Assembly (NCBI GenBank): GCA_964019155.1
Contig: OZ025240.1
Coordinates: forward strand, 90,250,961-90,314,960
Direction of reading: 5' to 3'
Source of the DNA: Osedax fenrisi
Taxonomy: Eukaryota; Annelida; Polychaeta; Sabellida; Siboglinidae
DNA length: 64,000 nucleotides
Shown: positions 1 to 12,095 of the stretch, piece by piece
Numbering within the stretch: position 1 is the first letter of the stretch
How the letters are laid out: each line of letters begins with the position of its first letter
Position numbers and translations under genes: made by a program
The notes under the pieces: model-generated
Database searches by the model: none
The model's input: only the letters and a program-made list of their open reading frames with translations
What the model was told of the DNA's origin: nothing

Positions 1-621
1 TAAAATTATAAATGGTCTAGTTGATGTTTATTGCTCGGGGCTACTTGAAACGTATTCATCAATAAGTCGAGGTCCTTCCATTAAAGTTCGAAAAGACAAA
101 TGCAAGACTAATGTTACTCTGAATTATTTTAGTAATCGTATTTCAACTCCTTGGAATTTGCTATCTAATTATACGTGTTCAGCAACTTCGGTCAATCAAT
201 TTATTACAAGGCTTGATAATTCATTGTATTAATATTTTATTTTATTTTATTAATTTTTATTATTCAATTATTATATTATTTTATTTTTAGTTTTATGGGG
301 TTAATTTATTCGGTTGCATTCTATTTAGCATTATTTATCGGGTATTACGGGTGTCAGTGGACAAACTCCCGGGTCAAGTTTGTACCCCCAAGGCGCATGG
401 ATTGAGGACCCCATTCCCTAAAGTTGATACGGTGATTAATTGCTTGCATCTGAATAATTCCCCTTTTTATTATATCATTTGTTAATTTTATATATTAACC
501 ATATGTAACATGGCATTTGTAAATCATTATATATATTCGTTTATATTCGTTATTTGTTTTTTATTATTATTATTGTTTTATGTCATTTAGTTTGTTTTAA
601 ACAATAAACTATATCTATCTA

Positions 622-626
<5 letters not shown>
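1..626 (+). mobile_element. 3' end of a CR1/Rex-like LINE (RT C-terminus plus 3' UTR)
   Basis: A reading frame open from position 2 ends with TAA at 230-232. Its last residues include the motif F-S-N-R-I-S-T-P-W-N-L-L followed by S-V-N-Q-F-I-T-R-L-D, the usual ending of CR1/Rex/jockey-type LINE ORF2 proteins (normally F-x-x-R-v-v-x-x-W-N-S-L-P ... F-k-x-r-L-D). The catalytic part lies left of the window. About 370 bp of 3' UTR follow, with AATAAA at 603-608 and a short ATCT repeat at 611-626 that looks like the LINE tail and runs into a TA microsatellite. The frame is uninterrupted as far as it can be seen, so the copy may be fairly young. The family assignment is by motif only. Confidence 0.75.
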
Positions 627-659
<33 letters not shown>

Positions 660-1255
660 TAGTGGTATTATACCGAAACAGATAATTGATGCATATGGTA
701 AGACAATAAGCGAGTTTTAAATTGATTATTAACTAGGTTAATAAAATAATTTTAATTTAAAATATATGAGGTGAACCATTGTAGAGGAACACATGTTACA
801 CCTGTAAGTGTATATATAAATTAATATATAGTGGTTTAAAGTATCAAAAGTATATAATCTCGATCATAAATCTATCTTGTGTTATTGCTTCAATGGTTTT
901 AACGAAAGACGATGATTTGTTTAACAATTTACTTAAACATAAAACACATACGTATATAATATATATCCTACATATTATGTTAATACCTGTGGTGTTGTTA
1001 TGGGTAGGGAGTTAACCCATATCCTAATACATATATGTATGACATATTAGACACCTGTACTAGGCAGGTAGTTTTTAAATATTTGTTTTTATAAATATTT
1101 ATATATATATATAAATAATTATCTCTCAACACTATTATCTATATAAGCAATTTATATTCTGAGTGTATATTGTATAATTAGTAATATATAAAATAATGTC
1201 ATAGATATAATCTCAAATAAATTTATTTTCAATATTATCATATTATTATATATAT

Positions 1256-1292
<37 letters not shown>

Positions 1293-1443
1293 GTAATTAT
1301 AATTATAACAATATTTGTTCGATAATATAATAATATTTAAAACAATAAGTTTTCAATATTTCTATATTAGGAAAATGTTGGAAAGTGTGTAGGGAATATC
1401 AGTGCAATAATTTTATTGTTCGGATGGAAAAAAGTTTGTATTC

Positions 1444-1480
<37 letters not shown>

Positions 1481-1512
1481 CTATTACAAGTAAATATCCT
1501 AAATGCATGTAC
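627..1512. other. AT-rich spacer without recognisable genes
   Basis: It holds TA microsatellites near 627-656, 1254-1292 and 1446-1477. I saw no coding segment, tRNA or clear element boundary. Confidence 0.6.
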
Positions 1513-1598
1513 TATCCCAGTATTCAATAATCATGTTTAAATTGGATCTAAATGGGAAACTGGAGGAATCTGGTCCAAACTTGGATCTAGGTGGTGTA

Positions 1599-1957
1599 AA
1601 CTTGAATTTATCTGATCCATATTTAACTAGTTGAAACTTGGATCATTATATCCCAGTTTAATCCAAGTTATTATTTTAAATTGAGATCAACTTGGATTTA
1701 GCTGATCCATATTTAACTATTTGAAAATTGGATCATTATTTCCCAGTTTAATACAAGTTATTTTTTAAACTGAGATCAACTTGGATCTATCTGATCAATA
1801 TTTAACTAGTTGCAACTTGGATCATTATATCACAGTTTAATCCAAGTTATTTTTTTAAACTAGATAAACGTGGATCTAGCTGATCAATATGTAACTAGTT
1901 GTAACTTGGATCATTATATAATTATAGCATGATCATTTAATCCAAGTTATTTTATAG
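1599..1957 (+). repeat. 89-90 bp tandem repeat, four copies, inside the TIR element
   Basis: Copies start near 1599, 1689, 1778 and 1867. Each runs from AACTTGGAT through CTGATC, TTTAACTAGTTG and CAGTTTAATCCAAGTT. A unit holds the motif AACTTGGAT and its inverse ATCCAAGTT, so each can form a stem. The last copy has a short insertion. Confidence 0.85.
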
Positions 1958-2142
1958 TCCAAAATATTTATCTATAAATATTACCAAATATTTAATTATT
2001 TATTATTTTATTAAATTTAGGTAAATCTATTGAAACTAAATTAATACAAATAAATAAAAAATATTGAATATAATAAATTTATCAGATTAAAAAAATGTTT
2101 TTTTTTAAAACAATTTATTTAACCTATATATAACAATGTATA

Positions 2143-2201
<59 letters not shown>

Positions 2202-2530
2202 ACCATATATTTATAAATAATTATAAAATAATTAAGATCATATAAGTTTTTAGGGATTATACTAATATTATACACAAGTTTATATATAAGGGTATATATA
2301 TAGGGGATATTGAGGAAATATCATACATGATTTTACATATAAGTATAATATTAGTGATCTATAGTTTCGCCAAAATAAAACTAATATAAAATCAACATAT
2401 AAATTACTTATCTAGCCATAATATATAGATAACAATATAATATAAATTAGCAGGTATAATATATTAATAATGACACATGATATATAGATATAATATAAAT
2501 ATCAATGTGAATAATTTGAATTATTTTTAA

Positions 2531-2706
2531 ACGTGGATTTAACTGGGATTTAACTCGAGTTAACTTGGATTAATCTCGATTTAAACTTGGATTTAATTGG
2601 GATTTAGCTAGAGTTAAATTTGATTTAACTGGGATTTAACTCGAGTGAACTTGGATTTAACTTGGATTTATCTGGGATTAATATCGAGTTAAACTTGGAT
2701 CTAGCT
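2531..2706 (+). repeat. Short-unit repeat of ACTTGGATTTA / ACTGGGATTTA / ACTCGAGTTA
   Basis: A degenerate array of 10-12 bp units related to the GGATTTAACT motif of the 89-bp repeats and to the inner part of the TIRs. It fills the right side of the TIR element. Confidence 0.75.
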
Positions 2707-2775
2707 GGTGTTATTAGTGTTACTAAATTAGCAGGAATAAATCCAAGTTAAATACTAGTATTGAATACTGGGATA

Positions 2776-3465
2776 TACAATTTAAAAGTTTAATACATTT
2801 GATAAATAAGAATAAGTCAACAATTCATCACAATAAGTGGAAAGATAAATACTTGCTTATATATTATAATATTTGTAATTTAGTTTTTAAGAAAGTATAT
2901 GGTTATCAATTATATCAATAACTTATTATTATATGAAAATGTTAATTCATCTCACAATTAAATATATCAATTAATTAAATATGATAATATATGTATCATT
3001 ATATTATGATAATTATATACTAATGATTAATATACACATATTTTTAAAATTGACAATTAATTATCAAGAAATATACACTACAAATAAATAACTATATTAA
3101 TTATCTTAAATGTACAAGATAAATTGTTAACAAACTTTAAGTAAACTATCTAATTTATACATAATTCCACCATATAAAATATCATCTTTCATATTTAAAA
3201 TCTCATAGGATGTATAACTAATTTAATAAATAATCATTTAAATTAGGTGTGTCTGGTATATATTATGTGATGTTGAAATCTAGTTTTATAACACCAATTA
3301 TTTAAAAAAAGTTAATATACAGTTAACGATTTGGCATAATATCAAGAGTATCTAAAATGTTTAATTAATATGATTACATAATTGTTATTAAAAACGTTAT
3401 ATTGGTTTCAATCGTAATATACTAATAGTAAGTTTGTAGAACAATAAGTATTTACACACTAGAAC
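2776..3465. other. AT-rich spacer
   Basis: I see no gene, element terminus or long repeat here. Confidence 0.5.
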
Positions 3466-3545
3466 ATAATGTATATCATCTATCAATGTTAATAAATAGA
3501 TAGTATACTATCTATTTATTAACATTGATAGATGATATACATTAT
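3466..3545. repeat. Perfect 80-bp palindrome without spacer
   Basis: The 40-bp left arm 3466-3505 is exactly the reverse complement of 3506-3545, with the centre at TAGTA|TACTA. Directly downstream ATTATCTTATAAGA-type motifs recur several times up to about 3600. Confidence 0.9.
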
Positions 3546-3693
3546 CTTATAAGATTTACATTATCTTATAAGACATTATCTCATACTATCTTATAAGATA
3601 GTATTCGATTTAAATATGAATATCGAAATCGTTCGATAAAATATGTCACAAAAATCTCATTGGAGATAAATATTAAAGATATTGGTATATCTG

Positions 3694-3743
<50 letters not shown>

Positions 3744-3824
3744 TATATAGAAAGTTTATTAAACAATATATAATTGGTAAAATTAAATTATATATATATT
3801 TTATGAATTAAAAAAAGTGTAATA

Positions 3825-4063
3825 TTTGGGGTGATTCTGGGTTCAATTATTATAAATAGTATTTTTACTATTTGTATTAATGATATAACTATGTATTTAA
3901 TTAAATTTAAAATTATACTTTATGCAGATTATATAAAGATTCATGTATTTATTGATTAATTTATACATTGTTCATATATATATATATATCTAAAATATAA
4001 TATAAATACTTATTTTCTAAATAGTATTTTAGATATTAATAAAGAAAAAATAATGTATATATC
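3825..4063 (+). pseudogene. LINE reverse transcriptase fragment (relic)
   Basis: The frame 3825-3959 reads F-G-V-I-L-G-S-I-I-I-N ... C-I-N-D-I ... L-Y-A-D-Y. This matches the RT block GVPQGS-xLGP-LF-xxYINDI followed by YADD, with the last catalytic Asp changed to Tyr and the GVPQG block eroded. After a TA microsatellite, 4000-4063 reads L-D-I-N-K-E-K-I-M-Y-I, like the LNxxKTxxMxF block that follows. It resembles the RTs at 8.0 and 44.2 kb. It is dead and truncated on both sides. Confidence 0.6.
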
Positions 4064-4239
4064 TTAATTTATATAACCATATATATATATAAATATATAA
4101 ATATATATTCATAATCACATATGCAGATTTACAGTTTCTTAATTTAAAAAGCCGATGGATGTTTTATGTAAATTATCCAAGTTCAATACAGAGTTATAAT
4201 ACATTTATATTATTTGTAGTATATACATTACATATATGT

Positions 4240-4273
<34 letters not shown>

Positions 4274-4909
4274 ATAAACCCATATTACTATTTCGCTTAC
4301 TTACAATTATATTCATTTAGGACTTATTATATAATCCTAATAATAATATTATATTTATTAGAATTATTTTTGTTTGTTTTCTGTTTTTTTTAATTTTTTT
4401 AATATTGAAATTCTAGTTCCTCTTAGAGGGTTCAAAATAAGAGTGAACATTTTATATTGTTTTCGCCAATAGCCATATTGATATTTGAATAAATTATAGA
4501 TTAATGTATTAGTTACGCCTAATATATTTTGTTATTTAATGGTAATATTATATTTATTACTACTAATCAAAATTATATTTACCAGCATTATCTAAATAAA
4601 TAATAAATTAGGATATTCTACAAATTATGTAAAATAATAATACTTCATATATTATTATTTATTTATTATCATGCTATTATTTGTTCATACCATGTAATAT
4701 TATATAATTAATTACTTAATTAATTAAATTCACGATCAAAATACACATTAAGATTATTTTAGTTAAGTAACAATCCACTATCAATAATAATCATATGTGC
4801 GATAATAAATTGCCTAATAGGTATGTATTTCTATATTATCCATACGCCTACACCTAACACTCACATAGAAATATATAATGTAGGTTGATCCATACTATTA
4901 ATACTAGTA

Positions 4910-4965
<56 letters not shown>

Positions 4966-5487
4966 GTATTCTGTCTCTCTTATTTAACGGTCGTGTTTTC
5001 AATTTTACATTTTACATTTAATTTCTATAAAATTAATTCAAGATAAGTGAACAATAGCTTATTTTATTTTAGAATTATTTATTCAATTCATTAAATTCCA
5101 TATTATATTATGTTATATATTATAAATATTTGTCTGTATATATGTATTAATTTTGTTAATACATGATGAATATTTTTCCAGTATGTATATATTAAATTAA
5201 TTATTAAAGTAATTATTAATATATTATATTTTCATTAGTATAATTATAACTTAAATTTAAATTTTGTGTATATTTTTAATAATATACATAAATAAATAGT
5301 ATTAAAAACTAATGGTACGCTTCATTGGTTTATTATAGTTTAATGTATTTAAATTTTTATATTTATTCATTGTTTATAGTTACTAATTATAGTTATTTCT
5401 TCATTATATTTATATATTATATTATAGTTTCTTAAATTTATATTATAATTATTGGTATACAAATTATCTTTAAATATTGATAATTAA
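4064..5487. other. AT-rich spacer with TA microsatellites
   Basis: TA runs lie near 4250-4271 and 4914-4962. No supported gene was found. Confidence 0.55.
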
Positions 5488-6063
5488 ATAATATTAATTA
5501 TTGATTATTTCTATGTCACCAATTATAATGATAAAATATATAAATTAATTCAAGATTTATCAGATAAAATTAATAAATTAAATGATAAAGTTGATTATCA
5601 GACAAGTATAATTTTTAATTTAACAAAGGAAAATAATATATATAAAGAAACAATTAGTAATAGTCAAATACAAAATAATAATAGTATTGATATCGATACA
5701 ATAACTAATACACTTATGGATATAGAGAATAGTAAAGATATAACTAATAATATAATATTCACCAATACAAATACAGATTATAATTTAAAAACTGATTTTA
5801 ATAAAACAAATAATTTTACAGAATTTTATAAATACAAAATAGGATATAAAGTTATCATATAATAATATTTTAAATATATATAAATTAAATACTAATAACA
5901 ATAACAAATCTGAAATTGATGATGTATCATATACTATAGAGTGTACTCAATGTATAATTAAGTTAGATAGTTTAGAGACAAAATTAAAAATATTTACAAA
6001 TAAAAATAAACTATTTGACACTAAAATATATAAGCCAGCAATTAACTTTCAATACGCATAACA
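5488..6063 (+). pseudogene. LINE ORF1-like coiled-coil protein, broken
   Basis: The frame 5488-5862 has no Met start and encodes a polar segment rich in Asn, Asp, Lys and Ile with heptad-like spacing (L-S-D-K-I-N-K-L-N-D-K-V). A second frame from about 5890 to 6061 contains E-C-T-Q-C-I-I-K-L-D-S-L. A frameshift near 5862 separates them. Such coiled coils precede ORF2 in many LINEs. No RRM or zinc knuckle can be proven here. The role as ORF1 rests on position. Confidence 0.45.
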
Positions 6064-6303
6064 TATTTTATATAACAAGACAATTAAGAAAAACAGTAAA
6101 AATAAATAAAACTTGGATTTATAAAGATACTGTTTATATTAATACAAATAAAGAATATAAAAATCAATAATCTCAATTAATAATATTAATCAATTGGATA
6201 AATATTAATCAAATATTTTTTTTTCTCTACATTAATATTTTCCATTTATACTTTATATTTAATTTATAAAATGTATATTTGTAAACACAATCTATAACTA
6301 ACT

Positions 6304-6610
6304 CCAGGCTTATTCAGTATTACATTCGTAACAATAGTATATAATAACACATAACATTAATTACATACATAAGTATTAAAAGTTTATACAGTTTTTATAG
6401 TTTTATTTATTTTTCAATCATTTCAGGTTTATTCAGTATTACATTTTTACCAATATTATATAATATCATTTACTGTTATTGCATTTACATACAAGTATAA
6501 CAATTTAAAAATATATAGTTGTTATAGTTTTTATTTTATTTTATTCAATTCAGGTATATTTTTATATATTTCATGATTATTCAGTATTGCATTTTTTCAA
6601 CATTATATAT
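6304..6610 (+). repeat. Three spaced direct repeats of TTATTCAGTATTACATT
   Basis: Related blocks begin near 6305, 6424 and 6570. Each has (A/G)TTATTCAGTATT(A/G)CATT followed by a similar CAATATTATATAAT stretch, 120-146 bp apart. They lie between the ORF1-like and ORF2 remnants. Confidence 0.6.
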
Positions 6611-6685
6611 CTTTTATTTAATCTATTTTTTTAGCTTCCATTGTTATTTTTACATATCTTTTTCTTCTCTATTTATATATTAGTA

Positions 6686-7250
6686 ATGCAATTTAGTTCA
6701 CCATCAATTAATAAAGTCTCAACTTATAATTACACACCTGACGAACTAAAAGTCGATTCTAATATAATCGATAATATAAATTAACATTTGTTACAGTATA
6801 AATATTAAATAGCAACACTAGCGAAAATCACAAAACCAACCCATATATCTATCAAACAAATTCTATTATCGATAATATTTACACATATTTTTTATCTTTC
6901 CCACTTTTTAATGGCGTACTCTTGACTGATATCAGTGATCATTTACCGATATTCTGTATTTAAAAAAAAAATAGTAATACAAAAACGAAAAACTCTTATA
7001 AATATATTAGGGATCATTCAAATCAAAATATTATAAATTTTAATAATAATCTGACTAATATAAATTGGTCTTTCATTTTAACTCAATCTGGTATTCATAT
7101 ATCTTTTAAATATTTTATTTCTACATTAACTAATTCATATAATATATGTTGTCCATTAAAAAAAGTTAAAATTAAATCTGGAGTTTTTGATAAACCCAAA
7201 ATGTTAAAAGTTAAAAGTTTCATGGCTAGCCCCTTCCATCATTAAATGTA
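6686..7250 (+). pseudogene. LINE ORF2 5' part: start and C-terminal end of the endonuclease
   Basis: An ATG at 6686 opens a 32-residue frame (S-P-S-I-N-K-V-S-T-Y-N-Y-T). After a large deletion, the frame up to 6963 contains S-I-I-D-N-I and L-L-T-D-I-S-D-H-L-P-I-F, the closing SDH block of an APE-type endonuclease. The next stretch (6985-7245) reads like the EN-RT linker, with I-R-D-H-S-N-Q-N-I-I-N-F and I-N-W-S-F-I-L. The catalytic E, GDFN and most of the EN fold are missing, so the domain cannot be active. Confidence 0.6.
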
Positions 7251-7356
7251 TAGGTAAAAATATAAAAATCTTTAAATAATCATTCACTAATAAATTTATA
7301 TAAAAATTATAAAAATTGCTTAATGAAAATATTAAAATATACAGATAAAAAATATT

Positions 7357-8800
7357 ATGAAAATAAAATATAAAATAATAATATTAAAATACTTGGCGTA
7401 CTTTAAATTAACAGATTTACAAAATTCTAATATGTTCATTTCATATTTTTCAAATATAGGAGTTGAATTAAATAAAAATATACAATACTCTAATAAAAAT
7501 ATATATGAAAATATTACTGGTAATATGAGTTCAGTTTTTATAAACCCTGTGTCATCAATAGAAATTGAAAATATTGTTTATAATTGTGATTCAAAATATA
7601 GTACTGATTCCCATGATTTTAACTTTTTTTTAATACGTAACATTATTTTATCCATTAGTAATATTGTATCAATTTTATTTAATAAATGCATTGAAAATGG
7701 TGTTTACCCTAATGTACTTAAAACATCTAAAGTTATAATTTTATATAAAAAAGGAAATAAAAATTATTACTCGAATTATAACCAATATCATTAACATTAC
7801 AATTTTCAAAAATTTGTGAAAACATTTTAAAAGTAAGAATGTTTTCATTTTTAGATAAAAATTCTTTAATAAACAATTCTTAATTCAAAAATCTATATCA
7901 ACATGTGATGCTTTGATAAATTATATTGATTGCTTGAATATAAATTATAAATTATTCATATCCATAATATCGATTGATTTAAAAAATGCTTTCTACACTA
8001 TTAATCATGAAATTTTATTAAATTAATGATATATATATATATATATGGTTTCAGAGGTATCACTTGGTCATTATTAAAAAGCTATTTGACAAACAGATAT
8101 CAATACGTTAGCTATAATAATACCAATTCTAAAATACTTCCAATTAAATGTATTGAACCACAATGTTCAGTTTTGGGACCAGTATTATTTGTAATGTACA
8201 TAAATGATTTACCTAATATAACTAATAAATGCAATTTTACTCTTTTTGCTATTGTACCAATTTAACATTTAAGTCTCATAAATTATATGATCTAGAAAAT
8301 GAAATAAATTCTACTTTAGTTTTAATATGTGACTATCTTCGCGGTAATAAGCTAGTTCTTAATATTGATAAAACAGAATTAATGTTATTCCATCGCATAA
8401 GAGTTAAACATAAATTGAACATCAAAATAAATAATATATATGACTATATCCATAAAACAATTTTTTTAAATTATTATGCATTTTAATTGACGAAAATCGT
8501 AAGTGGAAAATGCAAATAAATAATATTAAAAATAAACTTTACTATGGACTTAGTTTACTACATAGATATACATATAAATGTAATATTAATACTTTAGTTA
8601 TTCTATATTTTTCTTTTTTTTCATAGTCATATTAATTATTGATCTATTATATGGGGAAATACTTACCATAGCAATATAAAATTCATTAAATTTTTACAAA
8701 ATAAATGTATGAGAGCAATATATAAACTTGATAACAAAACCGATATTGAATATATTTTTTTAAGACATAACATTCTTAAATTTTAAGATATAATAAATAT
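7357..8800 (+). pseudogene. LINE reverse transcriptase, multiple frameshifts
   Basis: 7357-7794 encodes the finger region, ending near V-L-K-T-S-K-V-I-I-L-Y-K-K-G-N-K, the usual block before NYRPISLL. 7950-8010 retains I-S-I-D-L-K-N-A-F (LDLxKAFD). 8026-8265 carries G-F-R-G-I ... S-Y-L-T-N-R-Y-Q-Y-V and a damaged GVPQGSVLGP block (E-P-Q-C-S-V-L-G-P), then Y-I-N-D-L-P. The YADD site is destroyed by a frameshift at about 8255. 8229-8486 includes L-N-I-D-K-T-E-L-M-L-F-H. The tail near 8640-8720 has I-I-W-G-N-T-Y-H. Several frames are needed to read it, so it is a pseudogene. Confidence 0.7.
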
Positions 8801-9400
8801 ATCTATTTATAAATATATGTTTAGAATATATAACAAGCATTATTTGCATAGTTCAATTTTAAGTTATTTACCTATAATTGCTCCTTATATATTTGTCGGT
8901 TAAATAGAACATTCTTAATACCAACAATAATATTTGATCATGAGAAATTTAGTATTCGTTACAAAGGCTCATGTTTATGGAATTCTTTAAATATAACAAT
9001 ATAATCATTGACGAATTTGAATACTTTTACAATGCATATTAAAAACATGTTTTTAAATAATTATATGTATTCACTTACACCTTATCTGTATTATTTGTTA
9101 TTTTATTAACATTATCATCTTTTCTTCTTTTTAGCTCTTTTAAATTGTTCGTATTGTATACATATTTTTTATCTTTGTAGCCTTACTTTAGTCTTTAGTT
9201 TTCTCTAATTTTTTTATAGTTTAACTTATTTATTATTTTAGTTGCTTTTTATATTTTAAAATATTTTATTATATATTAGTATTATATTTTATTATTATTT
9301 AATTGTTATATACATGATGATTTATTGGTATTGAGAGATATATTTAATTTTATTGTATTGATTTTTTTATGAGACAGAACACGAATAAACAATATAGAAT

Positions 9401-9544
9401 TTTAAAAATTTAATTATATTTATTCGTTTTTGTATTAATTCTCTCATTACCAAGAGTAGGTTGGTATATCGATAAGTTCAATAGAACTTCTATACCATAC
9501 TTGGGATTTGATCTCGGTCATCAACTTAATGTGATATTATATAT

Positions 9545-9589
<45 letters not shown>

Positions 9590-9962
9590 ATTATAAAAAC
9601 ATTATCTTAAATATCCGTTTTTAAATATATTATAAAAATCATTAATATATTTAATCTAATGTGTTGGTGTTGTAAATTCCATTTATTTTGTAATGTGTTA
9701 AATCGGTGATAAAAGTAATGTGTTAAACCCGTGACATGAGTAATGTGTTATTATATAGTCATTATATTTGCATGTATGAGTAATATTACTTTAAAAAACT
9801 GATTTTATATGTATGTTTCTATTTTCATGTAGTTGTATTATTTGGTTTATTATATAAAATAATATAATTAATTAAATAGACATTCATTATATATTAATAT
9901 AAATAAATAATTTATTTAGTATTACCACCTGTACGTAATATTCAAACGAAAAGTAATAGGTT

Positions 9963-10033
<71 letters not shown>

Positions 10034-11458
10034 ATTTATCTTTATGATCCTATATTATATATTAACCTTTACTAATATATATCATATATTACCTTATAAT
10101 ATATTTCTATATTTAAAAACTAATATGTATTATGAACTGCATATTATTATTATTTCATATAACATACCAATTTGGATTTGTCCTCGCCCATTTATAAATC
10201 TATTACTAATTTTAATAATAACTCTAATTCAATCTTATTATAAATATAACCACTGCATAAAATACTACAACTAAAAATGACCATATAGGGACTATAGTCC
10301 TAAACAGGCATACGTTATACCCCAACTGTGTAATCATAATAAGCCACTCTATATAGTATACTATATACCGTTTTAGGTATAATGGGATGTCATTATTACG
10401 AATTTCAATAATAGTAATATACTCCATTTATTTTGTAATAACTCATATGTTTGACATACTTCGTGTGCTTTTAATTGTATCAGATATAATATTATTTTTC
10501 TAGAATTAATATATATATATATGTATTAATGATACCCTTCCATATTTATATATGTATATATATATATATATATATATAAAGTGAACATAGTTAATTAAAA
10601 TATGTGATAAAACTTAGTGCATTACATCGCTTCGTTCATTAAACTATGATATGTATCAACTAATCTTCTACATAAGTATTCTATATACATATTTGTATGA
10701 CATCATCATATTATTGTCCATGTCATTCACTCTACTTTAAATTATGAATATATTATCACCTACGTATCAAGTATCAACACATTTGTAACTACTATGAAAA
10801 TGATAATTCTTATAACTTACATCTATAATTTACCAACATTATCACAATATCTATTTTTATTATACTAAATATTTAAAACAATACTACATTACTAAACAAA
10901 ATCACCTTTATAAATGTATACGATACACTTAAGAGGTTTAGTTAGTAACTACTCTACTATTACGTGTTTCCTCTCTACTTTTGAATATATCCCCATACAC
11001 AAATTAAGGTATTTTTCATAATAAATTATATCATAGTTATATTTTGTATATTCAGTAGAAAATATATTTATTAGATAGTTTTTCATAAATAATGAGATAA
11101 TACATTCATGTCCCAGGCCTTAAGAACATATACATTACATTTTTAAACTAATACTATACACGTTAAATACATTCAAACACTTCATTTAACATACAACTTA
11201 AATAATACATCACCTCTATGCTAAAGTATAGGATATATCTTAGTTTCATCCGTCTATTTTTCTTTTATTAATTTATGTTATTTAGTATACTAAATATATA
11301 TAACGTATATATATATATCATTAAACTCGAGCATATCATATTTGTATTGTATTTGATAGTTTTATGAAACATATTAATATTTTTATTATTTAAAATTTCA
11401 TATTTGAAATTTGTAATATATATATTTATAATTATAAAAAGAAAAATATGTATATGTA

Positions 11459-11490
<32 letters not shown>

Positions 11491-11729
11491 TATTATAAAT
11501 AGCGTATTGAATTTATTTTTATTTTACAATAAAAGTATTCACTTATATAAAAAATAATATTGACTATCTAGAATATCATATCTTTGAAATAATAACGATG
11601 TTATATAATTAGATTGAAATATATATATATATATATATATATATTACTACAACAAGATTATTAGTTTATGTATATATATATATACTTATATACTCTTACA
11701 TATTATCAATAATATATACCATATTACAG
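9401..11729. other. AT-rich spacer with small repeats
   Basis: It contains a 25-bp direct repeat (GTAATGTGTTAAA..., starts 9690, 9715, 9740) and TA microsatellites at 9540-9582, 9967-10029, 10555-10577, 11459-11485 and 11622-11643. Short palindromes such as TATAGTATACTATA occur near 10350. I find no supported gene. Confidence 0.55.
9967..10029. repeat. TA dinucleotide microsatellite, about 63 bp
   Basis: It is one of the longer uninterrupted TA runs in the window. Confidence 0.95.
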
Positions 11730-11937
11730 TATTATGCAATGCATTAAATGTTCTATGGAATCCTCCGATGTATTATTTACGCTCGATCAGAATCTAAATA
11801 TAGAATGTTATGATGTGGTGGACTATACTAAATCCGAATATTGCGATACGGCATATAGTGTCTGTACGACTCAATTGAAATTAGTAAAAAATACAACTAT
11901 CACATCCTCAGTATATGCTAAAGCACGTTTCGAAAAG
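11730..11937 (+). CDS. Candidate exon of a Ly6/uPAR (LU)-like cysteine-rich protein, paralogue 0
   Basis: A frame open after the acceptor-like TATTACAG (AG at 11728-11729) runs to the donor-like AAG|GTTTAC at 11937/11938. The peptide (68 residues from the ATG at 11734) has five cysteines: Q-C-I-K-C at the start, I-E-C-Y-D-V-V-D-Y, then E-Y-C and S-V-C-T-T-Q-L. The layout C-I-x-C ... C ... V-(V/I)-D-Y ... C ... C matches the candidates at 37.6 and 45.5 kb, but the R-G-C cysteine is replaced (K-A-R-F). LU domains are disulfide-bonded extracellular modules, often GPI-anchored. No signal-peptide exon is visible, although the ATG could also be an internal Met. The reading beyond the donor becomes low-complexity Ile/Tyr, as expected of intron. 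Codon content is less AT-biased than the flanks. Family membership is an inference from cysteine spacing. Confidence 0.5.
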
Positions 11938-12071
11938 GTTTACATTAATTATTATTTAATTTATATAATAATAATAATAATCATAATTTATTTGAATTTT
12001 TTTGCTATAAAATTAAAGATTATAATACAAAATTAAATACAAATATTTAACTTATTATCTCTTCTAAATAG

Positions 12072-12095
12072 CTCCACGATAAACATTTAAACTGA
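12072..12095 (+). CDS. Possible terminal exon of LU-like paralogue 0
   Basis: The acceptor TCTTCTAAATAG ends at 12071 and follows a 134-bp candidate intron. The phase fits (exon 1 ends on a codon boundary). It adds L-H-D-K-H-L-N and a TGA at 12093-12095. An AATAAA lies downstream near 12466. Support is weak because the exon is so short. Confidence 0.25.
   Translation, partial: LHDKHLN

Larger units (their letters stand above)
1513..2775. mobile_element. Non-autonomous TIR DNA transposon with TA target duplication
   Basis: The ends are perfect inverted copies: TATCCCAGTATTCAA at 1513-1527 and its reverse complement at 2761-2775. Similarity continues inward for about 40 bp in total, both arms running into a TTTAA-TTGGAT block. 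If the outer TA is the target duplication, the element is 1515-2773 with termini TCCCAGTATTCAA, as expected for a Tc1/mariner-type insertion. It carries no transposase frame. Its interior is two tandem-repeat blocks rich in the TIR-proximal motif AACTTGGAT, separated by AT-rich DNA with a TA microsatellite at 2148-2195. The superfamily is an inference from the TA duplication alone. Confidence 0.7.
5488..9400 (+). mobile_element. Decayed Rex/CR1-like LINE (whole element)
   Basis: An ORF1-like coiled-coil frame, the beginning and end of an endonuclease (EN) domain, an RT and a tail follow in the right order on the plus strand. Stops and frameshifts cut every part. The protein style (Lys/Asn/Ile-rich, S-I-I-W-G-N-T-Y-H in the RT tail) matches the better copy at 56.2-59.8 kb, so both are probably the same broad clade. 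The right end is not sharply defined; T-rich sequence continues to about 9.4 kb. Confidence 0.7.

Noticed and set aside
10044..10427. Two overlapping frames of 76 and 67 codons on opposite strands
   Set aside because: Ile/Tyr-rich, AT-driven composition without motifs or splice context.
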